This document shows, one piece after another, positions 37,810 to 49,000 of a stretch of DNA of 64,000 bases (position 1 is the first letter of the stretch; each line of letters opens with the position of its first letter). Below the pieces are notes generated by a model. It worked only from the letters and a program-made list of their open reading frames with translations, did no database searches and had not been told where the DNA came from. Both the position numbers and the translations under genes were made by a program. Location of the stretch: contig LR990046.1 of the NCBI GenBank assembly GCA_905147135.1, forward strand, positions 13,546,501 through 13,610,500. Direction: 5' to 3'. The stretch is from Blastobasis lacticolella. Lineage: Eukaryota > Arthropoda > Insecta > Lepidoptera > Blastobasidae.

Positions 37810-39003
37810 GGATGTTCTATGGAAAAACTATGGAACTATGCGAAAATGGAACCACGCGAGGCAGTGTATGCGCTATAAAAATGTTTCGAAGCGCCACCTT
37901 CAGTGATATTTGGGAGAACATTGGGAGGAGTTTTCGAAAAAAACTTGGTATCCTCTCGAAGGTCAGGTGGTATTTCACTTCAAAGACAGATTACTATAGA
38001 TCAGGAGGCTTATCATGAACTTTTTAAAAACCACCCATGTTCCGTTAGGCCGTGTGGTGTCCGGCAGAGTAGAATAGCACCAACCCCTTACACTCATGGG
38101 TGTCGTACAAGGCGACTTATGTTTTCGAGACAAAAGATCAAGAGTCTCCGTTGTCTGGAAAATGGGCAGCAACATTTTCCATTGTTATATTTAAACACTG
38201 CGATCTCCAACCCGCCTGCCAAGCGTGGACATTATGGCAATAACCTCCCCTTTCGTGGGAGAGGCCGTAAGTCCTGCAGTGGACTGTGACGGGCTGTGTT
38301 GATGAAGTTCCGTGTAGTTTACAGGCAAGCCTTTCGTACCATGAGCGCTTTTCGGTGAACTGCTACTGCACGGCTAGAATGCCTCGATTAACAGTTATTG
38401 TCTTTGGCCAACTACAGACCAACAAGGATCTTTTGGATGTCAATACCTACTGGAAAACTCCTCATTATATCAAGCACAAGTCCGATCATGCATGGAGTAC
38501 TGCTGCCACCTCTGGGATGGATCAGCCAAATATCAACAGGCGGCTTTGGATTCAGTGGAAAAACGTGCAAAGAAGATAATTTGTGACTCGCGGTTGATTA
38601 AGGCTCGGCTGCAGAGCCTCGAACATCGGCGTAGGCTTGCGCATCTGTCGGTCTTCTACAGATTACATTTCGGAGAGTGTGCGAAGCAGCTGCACGACCT
38701 CATTCTGCCGGCCCCTTTCCGCCATCGGAAAACGCGATCGGAGCGAGCGCTTCATCCTTATGTCGTGGATCTTCCAGCTATTCGCACGAACCGCTTTGGC
38801 TCGAACTTTATAATGCGTACGGCTAAGGAATGGAACGCGTTGCCTGCGAGTGTGTTCCTTGATCAATATAATCTGGATGCCTTTAAGGTTAGAGTGAATA
38901 GGCTGTTCCAAGACGGGCATGCTTCATCTTTGGCCGCATCGTCACTTACCAACAGGTGAGATGGCGGTCAAATACCTGCCTTGTTTGTAATAAAAAAAAA
39001 AAA
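37810..39003 (+). mobile_element. CR1/Jockey-like LINE, C-terminal part with poly(A) tail
   Basis: Part 1 encodes KKLGILSKVRWYFT. After an insertion, part 2 (from about 38467) encodes MEYCCHLWDGSAKYQQAALD through TAKEWNALPASVF to FKVRVNRLFQDG and a stop at 38959. The tail TTACCAACAGGTGAGATGGC plus A-run is the LINE 3' end. The 155-codon C-terminal frame is intact, so this copy is fairly young. Confidence 0.85.
38048..38306 (+). mobile_element. GAT-tailed retroposon (family 2) inside a LINE
   Basis: Starts GGCCGTGTGGTGTCCGGCAG and ends with GACGGGCTGTGTTGATGAAG. It interrupts a CR1-like LINE copy whose upstream part is at about 37810-38030. Confidence 0.75.
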
Positions 39004-39045
39004 ACCGTACCGCCGATCGCCGATAGTATGCCGCCATCTTGATGC

Positions 39046-40592
39046 AATGAGGAGTTTTCCAGTAGGTATTGATAGTTTGTTTCAAAAAGCATCAATAGAT
39101 GGCGCTCCTACAATTTTGGTAATCTTCTTTAAATCTGTATGACGGTGGCAGTGATTTCATGCAGCCAAGTAATACTAAACTTGAAAATAAAGTGTTTATT
39201 AATATAAACATAACTGTTAAAGGTTGAACGAAGTGTAAAAAGAAATATTTATAGAAGTTGGCACTATGTTCCATTATGATTACAACCTCTAAAATGGTTG
39301 TAAACTATTGACAAATATAATATTATCCAATACAACGTGCCCAGTGTTAATATCCTGTTTGCTAAAAACCTATTTCAAGCGATTATCAATTACCAAAATT
39401 GTCGGGGCGCCATCTAGTGAGTGGTTAGGAATGCCTAAGATACCAATTGGAAAACTGCTCATTGTCCTAGTCCTGGATTGAAATTATCTTGCGGGATTGC
39501 ATTTCCTATCGCTAACCAACACCGCCCAGCCATAGTCCAGCACTCGCAGCTTTGCAGTCGTCCCGTGACCATGATGCATGCAACTGTGTCGCAATGTTGG
39601 GCTACTCGGAAACTCGGTAGAAAACCCGGAACATACCATAATTTTGTAATTTTTGAATAAACATATTTTTTGCCTAATTTTTACGTGATAACGTCTATTC
39701 TGGCCGTGTGGTGTCTGGCAGAGTAGAATAGCACCAACCCATTACACTCGTGGGTGTCGTACAAGGCGACTAACGTTTTCGAGACAAAAGATCTAGAGTC
39801 TCCGTAGACTAGAAAATGGGCAGCAACGTTTTCCATTGTTATATTTATAACACTGCGATCTCCAACCCGCCTGCCAAGCGTGGAGATTATGGTAAAAACC
39901 TCCCCTTTAGTAGGAGAGGCCCGAAGTCCTGCAGTGGACTGTTATGGGCTGTGATGGATGATGATGATGAACGTCTATTCGCTCGTTAAGTACTTACAGA
40001 GATAGCCAGTCAAAGTTTCTGTTGTTACAAAATACCTGCCTTAAATACCGTCAGGGTTCAATCGCTTATAACTACGAAACTAACCATTTCCTAACCACTC
40101 ACTAGATGGCGCCCCGACAATTTTCGTAATTGATAATCGCTTGGAAGTGGTTCTTAGGAAAGAGTATATAGACACTGGGTACGTTGTATTTATCAATAGT
40201 TTTCAACCATTTTAGAGGTTGTAATAAATTATTGCAATTAAAACCAACATCAATTTGACTGAACCAGTTCGTTTCATGGACGCTAGGATCAAGAATGGAC
40301 GTAATACAAATATGAAAGGTTTGTATTAAAATGTAACAAAGTGCCTACTTATAAAACAAAAATTCTCTGTACATTTCGTTCAGCTTTTAAAAGTTGTGTT
40401 TATATTAATAAACATTTTGTTTTTAAGGTATTAGATGCCTGTTTTATTCAGGATTAGTTCATAGTTAGTGGCCTGCATGACATCACTGCCACAAACATAC
40501 AGATTTAAAAAGAAATCACGAACATTGTAGGAACGCCATCTATTGATGCTTTTTGAAACAAACTGACAATACCTACTGGAAAACTCCTCATT
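39046..40592. mobile_element. Large palindromic (foldback) element
   Basis: The outer 26 bp (ending TTTTCCAGTAGGTATTG) at 39046-39071 and 40567-40592 are exact inverses. Inverted similarity continues inward, for example the GCATCAATAGATGGCG block and the CCATCTAGTGAGTGGTTAGG block at 39410 and about 40090. It hosts the family 2 retroposon at 39701. No ORF of note. Confidence 0.8.
39701..39969 (+). mobile_element. GAT-tailed retroposon (family 2), reference copy
   Basis: 269 bp from TGGCCGTGTGGTGTCTGGCA to a GATGGATGATGATG tail. A perfect 11-bp duplication AACGTCTATTC flanks it (39690-39700, 39970-39980), proving retroposition and setting the boundaries. It lies inside the palindromic element 39046-40592. 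No tRNA A/B boxes are evident in its head. Confidence 0.88.
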
Positions 40593-40649
40593 CAGTGGAT
40601 TAGCTTACTGTTGCTGTAGTTTTATTTGCTTTTCTTAAGTGTAATCGTC

Positions 40650-41010
40650 GTCGTCGTCCTAGCGCTTATCCCGGCCTCTTCCAGGGTCCGCTTTCCTACT
40701 TAATCTTCTCCACTTCGCCCGGTCTTCGGCATCCTCTCGTCGTAAGCCATTGGCTCTCATCTCTGGCATTTGACTCAGCGATGTCAATCCATCGTTTCTT
40801 GGGTCGCCCGTGGAGCTTCTTTCCTGAAACCTATTTCCCAAATATCCCTGGGGCTTACGCAACACGTGACCAAACCAGCACAGACGAGCCTTCTCGATCT
40901 TATCTGCGATATCCCTCACGCCAAGGCCTCGGATTTTTGAAAAGCGGAGCGACGCGTGACTTAATATAAGTGATACAAAAATGGACCTTATTCTATGAGC
41001 AATGCATTCC
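40650..41010 (-). mobile_element. RTE-like LINE C-terminal fragment
   Basis: Minus translation contains IEKARLCWFGHVLRKPQGY, then MRANGLRREDAEDRAKWRRL and [13 protein letters not shown], the well-known end of an RTE-type reverse transcriptase. One frame shift splits the middle. Confidence 0.8.
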
Positions 41011-41778
41011 TCTTTCACTTGCTCTCACGCTTTTCGTTTCTGAATTCAGTCACTGAATTTAGGAATGTGTAATAAGCGCATTATCAAAGAATTTATTTTT
41101 TCTTTTGTTACTCAAACAAAAAAAATAAAAATGTTGCGTTACGTCACGCCCGAGGTGAAATTTTATTCAGAAGTGACGTCACGAGCCCTCAGCCCAAAAC
41201 TTTGATACGTTTTATCTTTGCAATTATTTATTGATTTGATGTATAAAAAATACATGTCTAATATTTTTTATAATGTATTTGACGGACCAATTTGAATTTA
41301 AAAATGTTGACCCAGTCATCATCCCTATTCCTCTCGCACCCTCGTATCGTTTAGCCAGGGTCCAGCCAGCCAATCTACTCAACAATGCTTCTCTGTAATC
41401 CCGCCAGTCCAGCGGGCGGGATCCCGCAAAATTTTCGACCGAGGTTAGTCCAGCAAAATGTATGCGGGATCCCGGTATTGCATTCCCTATTTAGCGATAA
41501 AGCGGCCGATGCCGATCTACCCGCTTTCGCAAAAGTTGTCTGCTACAACCGGAACTCGAACTCACATACCTTTAAAATGTGTGATAATAACCGCAAAGTT
41601 TAAAATATTATATTACAAAATTAGTCAATTTGCCCTAAATCAAATATGGATTACAATAGTTGTAAATTTCATAAAAAATCGTTAATATACCTAGTTCCAA
41701 TAAGCAGAAACCACAATGTCACGAATAAAATATTTTAATTATTTATTGTTAATTATAATTTTTATTTACAAATTGAGA

Positions 41779-44700
41779 CTACTTTTTAAAAAAGAATGAA
41801 GATATAGTTTTAGTTCCACTTGCAGCTTTCTGTCTAGCTTTTTCTTTCGCTGTCAATGGTTTCTGTTTAATAAGTTCATTGGTTGTAGTTACATTCAGTG
41901 GGTGGATAGTTGAGAGAATTTCATTTTCAACCAAGTCACATTTAAGTTTTTTGTCTGTTTGTTTGACTTCCATGGCTTCTGATTTCCTTTTCTTTCCAAT
42001 TGTTTCAATTAAATTATGCTGGAATTCAAACTTTTTCTCCAACAATTCTGCAAGGTCTTCTTGAAGATATTCAGACATCACACCATGAGCATATTTCAGG
42101 AAAACCTCTGCAAAATAATTTTAGTAGATAAGAATATTTGAGTATAGTATAGTATAATATAGAAATAGAAATATAGAAGAATATTAGAATATAATTTTTT
42201 TTTTGTAGTTAATGATTTGCTAAATTAATAAATAATAATCATAACATAATATAAATAAAATTTTGATTTATATCAAATTATAAGAATTTGCATTCTCTAT
42301 CTTACCTATCAAACAATAAACCTAACTTACACCCGGTTTCTGAAACGCTTGTCAAATCACTGATTAGCTAACAGACTGTCACATTTAACAAGCTGTTAAA
42401 TCACCGTGGGTTTCTGAAAGGCCAATCAATCTATTGTTAGCTAATCGACCATTAACAAGAGATCAATATTTTCGTCTGGCTACCCCTGCTAAAATCAGTC
42501 ACATTCATTCACTCGTACATGTTTTGTTTCTGTCTAACGCATTAATTTGTCTCTGTCCCTAGCGGCCTTTTGATAGCAGCGGGATATTCAACTTTTAGAT
42601 GAAACTGATAGCGATTGTATAGTTTTCGTGTAAATAAAAATCGAATATTATGAAAAAAAATATAAAGAGCGAGAAAAGAGAAAATATAACAATATTTATG
42701 TTAAAGGGTCACGGGTTCCAGTGGATCAGTAATCCCATCATCATCATCTTTAGGCAGTTAGGTGGGTCCCGGTCCACTGTTGAATACAGGCCTCCCACGG
42801 CTTACACTCTGGTCGACTCTGTTATCTTGCATCCATCGGCTCCCTAGGACCTTAAAGAGGTCGTTTGTCCATCTCTTGGGAGGCCATCCAGAGAAAGCCA
42901 CTCAACAACATCCGCCCCATCGGCTATCGATTCTGTAAGTTTCTCCTAATAATCCCATTAGTTAAATCCTGGTTCAAGTCCTGGATACGGGCCGGTTCGT
43001 GGTTCAGGTCCAGGTCCTGGCCCCGGATCAGGTCCTGGCTCAGGTCCAGGTCCTGGCTTCAGACCAGGTCCTGGTTAAGGTCCAGGTACTGGCCCAGGAC
43101 CAGGTACTGGTTCAGCTCCAGGTCCTGGACCCAGACCAGTTCGTGGTTCAGGTCCAGGTCCTGGCTTGGAACCAGGTCCTGGTTCAGGTCTAGGTACTGG
43201 CCCCGAACCAGGTACTGGTTCAGGTCCAGGTCCTGGCTTCGGACCAGGTCCTGGCCCCGCACCAGGTCCTGGATCAGGTTCAGGCCCTGGCCCCGGGCCA
43301 GCTTCTAGTTCAGGTCCAGGTCCTGGACCCTGACATGTCCGTAGTTCAGGTCCTGGTCCTGGTTCAGGTCCATGTCCTGACCCCGAACCAGGTCCTGATC
43401 CAGCTAATGTTTATGATCTACGTGCTGGCACTGGTCTAGGTCCTGGTTCTGGTTCAAAGCTCAATTTGTGATCAAGGTTGCAGTTTTGGTCATGATCCTG
43501 GACCCTAGACCTGGACTTTGCCTTGGACCAAAACTAGGACCTGGACCAGGGACCAGGGCCAGGACCAAGACCTAGACCAAGAAAATCGGATATAATTTCT
43601 TTTGACAATCGGTTAATTGGTCGATTTTCGCCAAGGTCCAGGTCCTGGCTTGGAACCAGGTCCTGGTTCAGGTCTAGGTACTGGCCCCGAACCAGGTACT
43701 GGTTCAGGTCCAGGTCCTGGCTTCGGACCAGGTCCTGGCCCCGCACCAGGTCCTGGATCAGGTTCAGGCCCTGGCCCCGGACTAGCTCCTAGTTCAGGTC
43801 CAGGTCCTGGACCCTGACATGTCCGTGGTTCAGGTCCTGGTCCTGGTTCAGGTCCATGTCCTGGCCCAGAACCAGGTCCTGGTCCAGCTAATATTTATGG
43901 TCTATGTGCTGGCTCTGGTCTAGGTTCTGGTTCAAGCTGAAATTGTGATCAAGGTTGCAGTTTTGGTCATGATCCTGGACCAGAACCTGGACCCTAGACC
44001 TGGACTTTGCCTTAGACCAAAACTAGGACCTGTACCAGGGCCAGGATCAAGACCTAGACCAAGAAAATCGGATATAATTTATTTTGACAATCGGTTAATT
44101 GGTCGATTTTCGCTAATTAAAATAACAAGGCGATAACATACAGTTAACATGAGAAAAAGCTTTCCGGAAACCCAAAATTACAATAATCAGCCGTTAATTG
44201 GAGATTTGACAATCCGTCAACAAGCTGTTAACAAGCCGTCAATTGGCCCTTTCAGAAACCCAAACTGCATTTAATCAGTGTTTAACAAGCTGTTACGTAA
44301 TTTTTGCGTTGACAAGCGTTTCAGAAACCGGGTGTTAGTTACTTACTTTGCTGGCTCAGTGACTACAACTACTATAAATTTATTAGAAATAAAAAAAGAT
44401 AAAAGCATTATATTATTTACCTTCATCTACAGTATTACTATTAATACTGCTTGCAACATAAGTAGCTGAGACAGCACCAGAAGTCACATGTACATCTTTC
44501 TGTCGTAATACCTGTGCTAGTTTTCTAACTCTGGTTTCAAGCCATGCCAAAGTCTTTTCTTCATTGTATTTGTATGCTTTCATTTCAGGTGGTCCCTAAA
44601 TTCAAAATGGATTATGTATTATTAAATATTTTCAAACTAAAAAGAATCTAAATAGAGCTCATGTTAAACTTACTTTTAGATCACCTATACTGTCCAAATT

Positions 44701-45639
44701 AGGAACAAAATCTAACAGGTTCTCAAATCCTTTTTCTGATAACAAATCTTCTAATGGAATAGCTCGGACATTGCACTGGTCTCGTAATCTCGGCAATACT
44801 AAGAAAAGAAAACAAAAAGGTAATTTTAAAAAGTATAAAAAGAAAAAATACCTTTAATATTTACTTTTTCCCGCTACTTCGTCCATGTAGAAATAGTTTT
44901 TATGACAGTTAATCTTTTGCTGGTGCGACCATTTTAAATGACCTTCTTGTATGCTAGTAAGTACTATGGAGAGGTCAGGCTGTACCTCTGGTTCTACTTA
45001 CCCGAATTGAACATGACTTAAATTTGAAGTTGGACCCCATGCTACCAAACTGTGGAAACTCTATCAAAATACCTTGAATGATTTTTGCATGATTTGTGCA
45101 CAGACAGATAAAAATCCGAAAACCTCTCGATTGCTTTTTCTGGAATATCTTCAATGCACGGACACAGCTATTTTACAGTTTTATAATAGTATATACTTAG
45201 ATAAGAAGACAACAAGATATAGATGGACAGAAGACCCTAAAACACATACCTAAAAATAGAGGATTTACTGGTGTAGTTAACATTATGCTACCATCAGACT
45301 TAACAGTTTCGCCCATAAACCATGACCTGTAGGGTTCTTTGAATGTCACCACCTCATAAATTTTGCAGTGTACATTGTCGAGGCAATATTTTGTGGGATT
45401 CCCATGTCCAGGGTGAGGCAATGTTATAATTTTAAAGTTATCATTCTCGAACAATGATTCTGTAATGAATAAACAATCCCGTTAATTATTGATTTGAATT
45501 TAAGTGATATAAAAGCAAAACAAAAAGCTTTAATTTCACCTTTCATGAGTAAGATCCACGAGTTTTCAACACGTTTAGTTGTTTGATTATTAGGCTTTGA
45601 TGTGGGTGTTAATGATTTATTTTTGGACCTTGTAGTCAT
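41779..45639 (-). CDS. RNASEH2B: Ribonuclease H2 subunit B
   Basis: RNASEH2B is a non-catalytic subunit of the RNase H2 trimer, which removes single ribonucleotides and RNA:DNA hybrids from nuclear DNA. I assembled five exons: 45540-45639, 45250-45459, 44674-44798, 44421-44595 and 41779-42107. Phases match throughout and give 312 aa, the same length as human RNASEH2B. Recognisable blocks are the triple-barrel segment EVVTFKEPYRSWFMGE followed by TTPVNPLFL, the helical block KYNEEKTLAWLETRV, and KYAHGVMSEYLQEDL. The C-terminus GTKTISSFFFKK resembles the PCNA-interacting (PIP) end of the human protein (hydrophobic-xx-FF), which would tether RNase H2 to the fork. An AATAAA lies 32 nt past the stop (41742-41747), so the 3' UTR may be very short. 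Intron 4 (42108-44420) holds a 2-kb TIR element with a minisatellite. The gene is head to head with RFC4. Confidence 0.93.
42735..42895 (-). mobile_element. RTE-type LINE C-terminal fragment
   Basis: Minus-strand translation gives GWPPKRWTNDLFKVLGSRW, matching the C-terminal end of RTE reverse transcriptases, with a GATGATGATG tail. It lies inside the 2-kb TIR element, so it inserted later or was carried along. Confidence 0.6.
42966..44090. repeat. GGTCCTGG/CCAGG minisatellite with a roughly 482-bp higher-order duplication
   Basis: Tandem, degenerate units of about 18 bp built from GGTTCAGGTCCAGGTCCTGG-like blocks. The block at about 43151-43632 is repeated at about 43635-44112, including the unique ending AATCGGTTAATTGGTCG. 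In several frames it reads as Pro-Gly or Arg-Ser-Trp repeats, but stops interrupt it and it lies in an intron, so it is not coding. Confidence 0.9.
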
Positions 45640-46019
45640 TTTGTAATTATCATATATTACTTATTTTCTCAAAATAATGCCTCGAACCAATACATAGTCT
45701 GTTAGCACAAACAATCTCTCCATTGCGCTTCCGATCACAATTCCCGCTTTTATAACTGTCACTGTCAATGAGTCAATTAAGGTGTTGCCAGGTATCATAT
45801 TTTCTATACATCTATCATAATTTATCTACTTGAACAACGAGTTACAACGAGATAAATCGATTATCTAAATAGGGTAGCAGGGTACCTCTCTATCCTCTGA
45901 GAGATATGTGACGGACTGTCATTTTTGTTTGACGTTTGTTTTGTGCCGAACCGGTGTAGTTAACTTGTTTTGGCGCCTAACTTTTGTACTTTACTATTCT
46001 ATAAAATTGGAATTGGAGA
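45640..46019. promoter_or_regulatory. Bidirectional promoter region of RNASEH2B and RFC4
   Basis: The 380 bp between the two divergent start codons has no TATA box at a useful position. TTTTGGCGC at 45968-45976 fits the E2F consensus and lies about 45 bp before the RFC4 ATG. TTCCCGC at 45741-45747 is a second E2F-like core nearer RNASEH2B. ATCGAT at 45856-45861 is the core of a DRE-like element, known from insect replication genes. Motif presence is seen directly; co-regulation is inferred. Confidence 0.6.
45968..45976 (+). promoter_or_regulatory. E2F-like site upstream of RFC4
   Basis: TTTTGGCGC matches the E2F/DP core TTTSGCGC. It lies just upstream of the RFC4 start codon, as in many DNA replication genes. 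Confidence 0.55.
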
Positions 46020-49000
46020 ATGCAAGCTTTTCTTAAAACAGGAAAGATCTCAGCTGGAGAAAAAGCTTCAACTTCTGGTTCTAAAACAACTACGAAAAAG
46101 AAACCTCCAGCACCATGGGTGGAGAAATAGTAATACTTTGGTTTTCACATTGTATGTTTTATCTAAAAACAATATTATTTTCAATACACTTTGCTTTTTT
46201 TCAGCCGTCCAAAAACTATAGACGACATTGTTGATCAAGGAGAGGTTATACAAGTGTTAAGAGAATGTTTGAATGGCGGGGACCTTCCACATCTTCTGTT
46301 CTATGGTCCACCCGGAACGGGAAAAACCAGTGCCATTCTAGCAGCAGCACGGCAACTATTCGGCGATATAACACGCGACCGTGTGCTGGAGCTCAATGCC
46401 TCTGATGAGCGTGGTATTCAAGTAATTCGTGACAAAGTGAAGACATTTTCACAGCTTACTGTTAGCAGCACTAGGCCAGAGTAAGTTTTAAAAATATGTT
46501 TTAGTTTTGAAGGCCCTATTAAGATTTAATATTAACAGATTGATAGCCTTATGTTTTTGAGCAAAATGATATAATTTTACTGGGCTAGGACGTTAGAAGA
46601 GTGGTGATTGCTCCACCATCAAGAGTCATACTCTTAAATATATGATGATGATGAGGACATTGGTTGCATGGGTAGATGAGTAATGAATATGGACTATATA
46701 GATTATAGAATAGAATAAATTTATTGCGTAAACTGTGTAGTTACATTACTGGTTTTGCAAATAGAAAGAGCAACAGTTTACCCATAGTGAGTATAGATAT
46801 ATGTATGGATACTATATAGATTATTGATCGTATCAGTTGTTAATTTGTGTGACTCCATAATAAATGTGGCTTCTCAAGTTTTCCATTATAACAAGTATGG
46901 GATATTAAGACATTAACAAATCTTTATGCAGTGAAATGGCAGACTTAACAACAATAACAACAACTATCAATCCTTAAAATATAAAACTGAGCAACTTGTG
47001 TCTGTTACTAGGGTTTTGGTCCTGGAAATGGGAATTCCCATGAATACTGCTGTTCCCAATCCCCAATAAATGTTATATTAAAAATAACAAAGATAGAGGC
47101 TCTCTTTAGAATATACACTCTACACTACCTACAAATGTGTAAAAATATCTGACTGCTTGGCTTGAAGTTCAAATAGACTTATTAGATGTTTTCACATTAA
47201 ATTGGTGAGAGTTTGCAGCAGGTTGATTGATAAATAAATAGATGTTGATGGTGTTTTTAATGTGTGGGGAAGAGTAACACATTTATCAGTAGGGTACAGG
47301 CTAATCAGTTGTTAAACTGCCTGTCTGATTAAATAATAATAATGATGTATTGTAGTCTAGCTAATAAAGGAGTTGAGAGTACGATAGCAGGATTGGAAGA
47401 AACACAATTTCTTCAGAAACTTGTTCAGGGTACTCTGTAAGTAAATATACTATAAATCTGGTAGCTCGGTAGCTCTCACCCTTGACCAGAGCTATCGAGC
47501 TCTATAATCTCCGCCCTCGCAAAAAATCCCTGGCGTAATATTAATTAATTAATTAAATTATTTATTGCACATAAGAAATACACAATATTCGTGCCGGAGA
47601 CCGGAGTGGACTCATATCCTATGTCAGCGGGACTTGAGGCCCTTTCGCCCGCCGCGCCAGTAGACCGCTCACTTGACAGACTTCGTGGCACTTATGACAG
47701 CCATTCGCTTATTTGCTGCCAGAGCAACCTTCGCCTTGCTAAGAGGCTCGCCGTGCGATGCAATCTGCGTACAAGGCTTGGACCACTGCTCGTATTAATG
47801 ATGACCCGGGGTTGTAGAAATCGAGGACAACAAGAGGGCGATCGCCAGAGCAAAGTTCGCCTTTGTTGGTAGAATTGACCAGCGACTCGCGAACTACCCG
47901 CGACGTAGCCGGGTTTTCTGGTCGCTCGCCAAAGGCAGAAGCAGTCTTAGTCAGTCGTCCTTGCCACCACTACGTAAACCAGACGGCGACCTACCCATAG
48001 TGCTATAGAGAAAGCTAATCTACTACTAAGCTAAGGTACTAACTCGACGTTTTGAGCCTACCATCTCATCGTGCGGTAAAGCTATGTCGGATCCTTAGAT
48101 ATCCTTCAAACAACGGATGATACACGGAGACGAACATCGGTTAAGGCGCGTAAGCGGTACCTACTGGGTTCGAATCCCGGTGCAACCATGTACCAATGAC
48201 TCTTTTCTGAGTTATGTCCATTAGTGGAACTAACCAATGCTCTTGGTGAGGGAAAACATAGTGATAAAACCTTTCCACTCATCTGTGTTGTACAAGGTGA
48301 CTAACATTTTTGAGAAAGACCTTCTTAACTTCACTGCCCAGTTCTAGGTCTGTGATACTCCATATATAACTAGGCAGTCAAGTCGGTAAACCCTGAAAGA
48401 ATTAAAATAAAGGGTTACATAAAATCTGCATAAAAACGTACCACCTTAAGCATTATGGTTAAATTGTCTAGTTATGGACGAGGTGGATGGTTCTGTTTAT
48501 GAGGATACATGTGTTATTTACTGAAGTAATCAAAGTAATAATTTAATTTCCCCATATATAAATTCGTCTTCATTTGTAGTGGTCGGCCATGTCCACCATA
48601 CAAGCTGGTGATCCTCGACGAAGCTGACTCCATGACGACGGCTGCGCAGGCCGCCCTCCGCCGCACCATGGAGCGCGAGACGCGCTCGACGCGATTCTGC
48701 CTAATCTGCAACTACGTATCCCGTATCATACCGCCCATCACGAGCCGCTGCTCCAAATTTCGTTTCAAGCCGCTTGCTAGGGAGAATGTGATTAAAAGGT
48801 CAGTGGTTTAACTATCTAAAAACAACATTTGTATCGTATTTTTATTTTGAAGGTTTTATATTTATAGGATACGTTAGGAGTCAACCACCATAAATGTATG
48901 AAAGTGGAAGAGGCATAAGAAGTGTGTCAGTATTGTAGCTTGTGACATTCAACACAGAACAGAGGCACACGTACGCACGGTTCACCTGATGGAAAGCGGC

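Larger units (their letters stand above)
42330..44334. mobile_element. 2-kb non-autonomous TIR element (PIF/Harbinger-like) in RNASEH2B intron 4
   Basis: The first 26 bases (CACCCGGTTTCTGAAACG...) are repeated exactly, inverted, at the right end. Looser inverted similarity continues inward for about 100 bp, with repeated TTTCTGAAA and AACAAGCTGTTAA motifs. TTA flanks both ends (42327-42329 and 44335-44337), the target duplication typical of PIF/Harbinger. No transposase ORF is present. The interior holds an RTE LINE fragment and a large minisatellite. Confidence 0.75.

Noticed and set aside
42865..43308. 147-codon Arg-Ser-Trp repeat frame and nearby Pro-Gly frames
   Set aside because: Minisatellite within RNASEH2B intron 4; frames break at stops and have no start context.
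46020..46133. Apparent in-frame stop after WVEK in RFC4
   Set aside because: The TAG spans the splice donor: exon 1 ends TA and exon 2 supplies C, giving Tyr.
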